Of a stretch of 64,000 bases of DNA, positions 59,634 to 64,000 are shown piece by piece. The stretch is from Candidatus Manganitrophus sp. GTDB lineage: Bacteria > Nitrospirota > Nitrospiria > SBBL01 > Manganitrophaceae. How positions within the stretch are numbered: position 1 is the stretch's first letter; every line of letters begins with the position of its first letter. Location of the stretch: positions 2,624,001-2,688,000 of the forward strand of contig CP114561.1 of assembly GCA_028865235.1 (NCBI GenBank). The letters are read 5' to 3'. A program made the translations under genes and the position numbers. The notes below the pieces were generated by a model, which saw only the letters and a program-made list of their open reading frames with translations, was not told where the DNA came from and ran no database searches.

Positions 59634-60914
59634 TCATCCGGGGCGGAGAAGATCTTTAATCAGCCGCAGCTCGTCGCGCAAGAGCCGCGGGAAGAGAAAA
59701 TGTTTCCGGACAAGCTCCCGGCCGGCCCGTCCGAAATCGCCCCGCTCGCCGGGCCGCTTCAAAAGATGGAGGACGCGGTCGGCGCACTCCTCGACGGTGT
59801 CGACCAGATAGTGGTGATACCCTTCCGGAAACTGCATCGGAATGCCGCCGGCGCGCCCGGCGATCACCGGCTTCTCTTTCCAGAGCGCTTCGGAGACGAC
59901 CAAGCCGAATCCCTCCCGGATCGACTTTTGAATGATCAGATCGCAGCCGCGCTGGAAGACGTTTACCTCCATGCTCCCGACCCCCGCGAGATTGGTGAAG
60001 ACGTAGAGATCCCGATCGTTCGCCGCTTCCTCCTCGATCTGCTCCAAAATATGCCATCCCTCCGGATCATCCCCCGCCATCCCCCCGATCAGCGCGAGCT
60101 GCACCCCCGGAACGGCTTCCTTCACCAAACGGTACGCCCGGATCACGCCGAGCGGGTCCTTCCACGGATCGAACCGGGAGACCTGGACCAACAACGGCCG
60201 GGTCAGATCGATCCCGGAGTCGGCGATCGCCCGCTTGCAGAGCTCGATCGGGATCTCCATGTTTTTGGTGGCGAGGGGATCGATGGCGGGGGGGATAAAA
60301 GCGACCCGCTTGATCTGAAGGCCGGGGAGGAGAAATTCGGGCATCGTGAAGACCAAGGCATCGTACGCCTCGATAAACGGCTTGAAAAATTGGCTGACAT
60401 TCGGATCGGGGGATGAGCTGTCGATGTGGCAGCGCCAGATCCATTTGGCCCGGTTTTCCCCGATGAAGTGTCGGATCGCCGCCGGCTGAGGATCATGGAC
60501 GATGTAGACGTCGTACTCCCGGTCGATGAGCTTGGCGCTCTCCTCGTTCGCCTGAAGATAGATCCTTCGGTCCGCTTCCGTCAGATTGCACCGCGCCCCT
60601 TGCAGGGCGTTATGAAAAGCCTTGGTCACCGCGAAGAATTCCCGCGTTCCGTGTATGATCCGCCAATCGGCCGAAAGGCCGAAGGTCTGCAGAAGGGGGA
60701 GATAACGCGAGAGGAGCTCCGCCACCCCGCCCCCCAGGGCGGTGGAGTTGAGGTGGCAGATCCGAACCCCGCTTAACTCCCGCGCCAGCGTCATCAACTC
60801 ATCGATCAATTCATCCCCGACGAGCGGACGGTAGCTGTCGACATTAATCGAGACGGCGCCGGCGTGGCGTCCGACGGAAATTTTGGACCGGATCGATTTT
60901 CTTTTTTCCAACAT
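59634..60914 (-). CDS. TreT-like GT4 glycosyltransferase
   Basis: 426 residues. Resembles trehalose glycosyltransferring synthase (TreT): HLNSTALGGGVAELLSRYLP, WRIIHGTREFFAVTKAFHNA, VHDPQPAA, then VQVSRFDPWKDPLGVIRAYR and the nucleotide-sugar site SIREGFGLVVSEALWKEKPV (E-x7-E). TreT makes trehalose from NDP-glucose and glucose, reversibly. Substrate unproven. It is followed 3 bp upstream on the same strand by the acyl-CoA synthetase gene and precedes the Prs-like gene, so the three may form one operon. Confidence 0.85.
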   Translation of the reverse strand: MLEKRKSIRSKISVGRHAGAVSINVDSYRPLVGDELIDELMTLARELSGVRICHLNSTALGGGVAELLSRYLPLLQTFGLSADWRIIHGTREFFAVTKAFHNALQGARCNLTEADRRIYLQANEESAKLIDREYDVYIVHDPQPAAIRHFIGENRAKWIWRCHIDSSSPDPNVSQFFKPFIEAYDALVFTMPEFLLPGLQIKRVAFIPPAIDPLATKNMEIPIELCKRAIADSGIDLTRPLLVQVSRFDPWKDPLGVIRAYRLVKEAVPGVQLALIGGMAGDDPEGWHILEQIEEEAANDRDLYVFTNLAGVGSMEVNVFQRGCDLIIQKSIREGFGLVVSEALWKEKPVIAGRAGGIPMQFPEGYHHYLVDTVEECADRVLHLLKRPGERGDFGRAGRELVRKHFLFPRLLRDELRLIKDLLRPG

Positions 60915-60917
60915 GGC

Positions 60918-63641
60918 CTAGATCTCCAGCTCGGCCGAGACCAACGGATCGCCCACTTCCCGCCGGATCTTGAAGCCGAGCTTCTTGCAGACCCGCTGCA
61001 TGGCGGTGTTGTCGGGAAGGATGTCGGCGCGGATTTTTTTGAGGTGCTCGTCGCGGCCGATCCGAATGAGGCGGCGGAGCAGCTCGGTCCCCAGCCCCTG
61101 CCGCTGATAAGGATCGGCGATCAAGATGGAAAATTCGGCCTCCTCGGTTCCTTCGATCTTGGTCAGCCGGGCGGCGCCGAGCAGGTTCCGGGTTTCCGTG
61201 TCGGGATCTTTCCGCTCCGCGACCAGCGCCATCTCGCGATCATAATCGATAAAGCAGATCCGGGTCAGACGCTCGTGGGCGACCCGCTGGCTGAGCTTCA
61301 ACGGTTGAAAGAAACGGAGATAGACGCTCTGGTCCGAGAGGGCCTGGTGGAACCGGACCATCAGCGGCTCGTCTTCCGGCCGGATCGGACGGATCGTCAC
61401 CGGGGTGCCGTCTTTCAAGGCCGATCGGCTGACGTACTGGGCCGGGTAGGGGCGGACGGCCAGCTTCGGGAGATCTTCTTCGCGAACTTCTTTCCCATGA
61501 ACGACGACGCGGGCATCGAGTGCGATCTGCCGATCCTCGGAGACGAGAAGGGGATTGATGTCGATCTCCTTGATCCATGGCTGCTCGACGACCAGCCGGC
61601 TGAATCGGACGAGGAGCTGCTCCAGCGCGGCGAGATCGACCGGCCCCTTCCCCCGCACCCCCTTCAGCGCGGTAAATATTTTCGTCTGCTCCATCATCCG
61701 GCGGGCCAGCGTGGTGGTCAGCGGCGGAAGGCCCAACGCCCGATCTTGGAAGACTTCGACCAGCGTCCCCCCCGCGCCGAAGAGGAGCACCGGGCCGAAC
61801 TCCGGGTCTGGGCTGCTTCCCAAAATCAATTCATAGCCGTCGCGGGCGATCATCGGCTGGACGGTGACCCCGAGAAAATCGGCTCCCTTCACCTTCTTCT
61901 CGATCGCCCGATAGGCGCGCCGGACGGCGGCGGCGTTGGCCAGGTTCAACTGAACCCCCCCACGTCGCTTTTGTGGGTGATCGTCTCGGAGTGAAGCTTG
62001 AGGACCACTGGGTAGCCGATCTCGGCGGCGATCTCGGCCGCCTCCGCCTCGTTTTTTGCGAGCCGCGTTTCGACGATCGGAAGGGCATAGGCGGCGAGGA
62101 GCTGTTTCGATTCCATCTCGGTCAGAAGGGTCCGGCCCGACTTGCGGGCTTTTTGAATCAACCGCTCGGCCGCGGCGCGATCGATCCCCTCCTCGGCGGC
62201 CAGCACCGGCGTTTCGTAGAGGCTGCGGAGATTATAGCTGTAGCGCCACATGTAGTTGAAGGCGCGGACGGCGGTGTCGGGGTAGGAGAAGGTCGGGATT
62301 CCGGCGCGGTTTAAGATCGTCACCCCGGCGGCGACGTCGGCCCCCCCATCCAGCTTGCCAGCAGCGGTTTTCCGTCGAGCCGGGCGAGCCCCTTGAGCCG
62401 CTCGGCCGTCTGTGTCGGATCGGTCATCGCCTGGGGGGCGAGGACGGCGAGGAGGCCGTCGCTGTTCGGATCTTTCGCGGCGATCTCGACCGCCTGCGCG
62501 TAGCGCTCGGCGCTGGCGTCGCCCAAGATGTCGATCGGGTTGCCGTGGCTCCAGTGGGGGGGAGAACTTGATTGAGCGCCTGAATCGTCTCCGGCGCCAG
62601 TTCGGCCAGCGCTCCCCCGGTGAGAATCAACGCGTCGGTGGCGAGCACCGCCGGGCCGCCGGCGTTTGTCACGATCGTCAGCCGCGGTCCCTTGGGACGG
62701 GGCTGTTTGGCGAGGACCTCCGCCATGTAAAAAAGGTCGGCGATGCTGTTCACCCGCAGAACGCCGGAGCGGCGGAAGGCGGCGTGGAGCACTTCATCGC
62801 TTCCGGTGAGGGCGCCGGTGTGGGAGGCGGCCGCCTTGGCCGCCGCCTTCGTCCGTCCCGCCTTGATCACGATGATCGGTTTGGTCAGCGCGACTTCGCG
62901 CGCCGCCGAAATAAAAGAGCGGGCGTCTCCAATCGACTCCATGTAGAGGACGATGCTCTGCGTCCGGGGATCTTCACCGAGATAGCCGATCAGATCTCCC
63001 CAGTTCACGTCGAGCATCGATCCGATCGAGACGAAGGCGGAGAAGCCGACCATCTCCTGAAGGCTCCAGTCGAGGATCGCCGTGCAAAGGGCCCCGCTCT
63101 GGCTGATGAAGCCGACACTCCCTGCCCGCGCCATGGTGCCGGCGAACGTCGCGTTCAATCCGGTGAGGGGGCTCATCACCCCGAGGCAGTTCGGGCCGAT
63201 GATCCGCATCTTTCCGCGGCGCGCCTCGGCGAGGATCTGCCGCTCCAATTCGACCCCGGCGGCTCCGGCCTCTTTGAAGCCGGCCGAGATGATGATCGCC
63301 CCCCGCGCGCCGGCTTGGACGCATTCGCGGATGATCCCCGGCACCGTCTTCGCCGGGGTGGCGATCACGGCGAGATCGACCCCCTCGGGCACTTCGGCAA
63401 TGCTCGGATAGGCCTTTATCCCCAAGACGCTCGAACGTTTCGGATTGATCGGAAAGACGACCCCGCCGAACGGGTTGCCGATGAGATTTCGAAGGATCGT
63501 CCTCCCGACGCTCCCTTCGCTTTCGGTCGCGCCGATGAGCGCGACCGTCCGCGGCGAGAAGAAAACGTCGAGGGGGTGATGGCGCCGCCGAAAAATGTCG
63601 TGGGCCGGTTCCCGCTCCGGGATCGGTTTGATCTTGGACAT
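60918..63641 (-). CDS. ADP-forming acyl-CoA synthetase / GNAT fusion (Pat-like), three frame breaks
   Basis: About 908 codons, broken at three 7-base runs (62556-62562, 62341-62347, 61955-61961). N-terminal CoA-binding domain ([20 protein letters not shown]), succinyl-CoA ligase-like domain with the catalytic His region [17 protein letters not shown]-grasp part ([20 protein letters not shown]) and a C-terminal GNAT domain ([20 protein letters not shown]). In such Pat-type proteins the GNAT acetylates lysines of target enzymes such as acyl-CoA synthetases, while the synthetase-like part senses acetyl-CoA or is active. Either function is possible here. Confidence 0.87.
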
Positions 63642-63679
63642 CGGTTTTCGCCTTTGTGTTGTTTCGCTCTTATATCATA

Positions 63680-64000
63680 TTACTTGATCCAAAAGCTTGC
63701 AAGCCGCCCGATCCCATATCCTGCCGCGGCGGCAAGACCCGCGATGCCGACCATCTCAAGCGCGCTGCGCCATCCCCTTTGGCCGACGAGGCGTCCCTTC
63801 AACCCGCCAAAGAGAAAAAGGGCGATAAGCGTGCCGGAAACGGAGAGGGGCATCGCCGCGTCGATCGAGAGGATCAGATAGGGGAGGACCGGAACGAGGC
63901 CGCCGAGGACGTAAGCGATCCCCATCACGAGCGCATTGCCGGCCGGCCCCTCCAGACTCGCCGGGGAGATGCCGAGCTCCTTGTGCGCCATGTCTTCCAG
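63680..64000 (-). CDS. VIT1/CCC1-family iron/manganese transporter, C-terminal part
   Basis: The frame is open to the window edge, so the N-terminus is missing. Visible: ELGISPASLEGPAGNALVMG, then GGLVPVLPYLILSIDAAMPL, a second helix pair with FLFGGLKGRLVGQRGWRSAL and GIAGLAAAAGYGIGRLASF. This is the C-terminal half of the VIT/CCC1 fold, which moves Fe(II) or Mn(II) out of the cytoplasm (or into compartments). Encoded 38 bp upstream of the acyl-CoA synthetase gene on the same strand. Confidence 0.82.
   Translation of the reverse strand: MEDMAHKELGISPASLEGPAGNALVMGIAYVLGGLVPVLPYLILSIDAAMPLSVSGTLIALFLFGGLKGRLVGQRGWRSALEMVGIAGLAAAAGYGIGRLASFWIK

Noticed and set aside
62412..63881. 489-residue plus-strand ORF over the acyl-CoA synthetase
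   Set aside because: Shadow frame with no recognisable domain; the minus strand encodes a clear CoA-binding enzyme.

Overview
The window is bacterial chromosome, gene-dense on both strands, with no rRNA, tRNA or CRISPR array that I could see. The MglA/MglB pair, the DUF35/thiolase and MeaB acyl-CoA genes, the many PAS/GGDEF/EAL proteins, the Rrf2-DUF2292-porin-sulfate operon and the VIT-type metal transporter together suggest a Nitrospirota-like or deltaproteobacterium-like chemolithotroph. This is inference from gene content; I could not run a phylogeny.

Layout. 0-1.7 kb: a small acidic protein, a roadblock (MglB) and a Ras-like GTPase (MglA). 1.7-4.9 kb: an acyl-CoA cluster (MeaB, acyl-CoA dehydrogenase, DUF35). 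4.9-9.0 kb: an accessory patch with a nucleotidyltransferase pair, two copies of a 60-bp hairpin, a probable integron-cassette relic, and a HEPN/AbiU2-like gene flanked by a 100-bp direct repeat. 9-18 kb: GNAT, methyltransferase, NmrA, SDR, a broken purT, DUF523/DUF1722, TPR and AI-2E-type proteins. 18-25.6 kb: a thiolase, then pstS-pstC-pstA-pstB-DUF1232-phoU with a Pho-box-like array upstream, and a porin. 26-32.2 kb: Rrf2 regulator, DUF2292, porin and sulfate ABC transporter. 32-35 kb: UppP, a sugar nucleotidyltransferase, an acyltransferase-like protein and a strongly structured intergenic segment. 35-42 kb: a CzcCBA-type heavy-metal efflux operon with a small Cys/His protein, directly behind a PhoB/PhoR-type two-component system (42-44 kb). 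44-49 kb: a phosphoribosyltransferase-hydrolase fusion, a YtxH-BON-SRPBCC protein, a kinase-like PAS protein without an ATPase domain and an ldhA remnant. 49-58.6 kb: a sensory island (histidine kinase, CheY-like regulator, two REC-PAS-GAF-GGDEF-EAL proteins, a NarL-type regulator). 58.6-64 kb: PRPP synthase-like, TreT-like glycosyltransferase, ADP-forming acyl-CoA synthetase/GNAT fusion and the C-terminal part of a VIT/CCC1 transporter that runs off the end.

Sequence quality matters for reading this window. Many conserved genes are broken by single-base shifts. One class sits in homopolymers, mostly runs of G or C of 4-7 bases, in otherwise normal genes. A second class lies inside very GC-rich tracts that cover the conserved cores of the sulfate transporter, pst genes, purT and czcA, while the poorly conserved ends of the same genes look like the host. 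I treat most of these genes as probably intact in the organism and the breaks as likely consensus errors, possibly with reads of a second, GC-rich organism mixed in. Genuine transfer followed by decay is the alternative.
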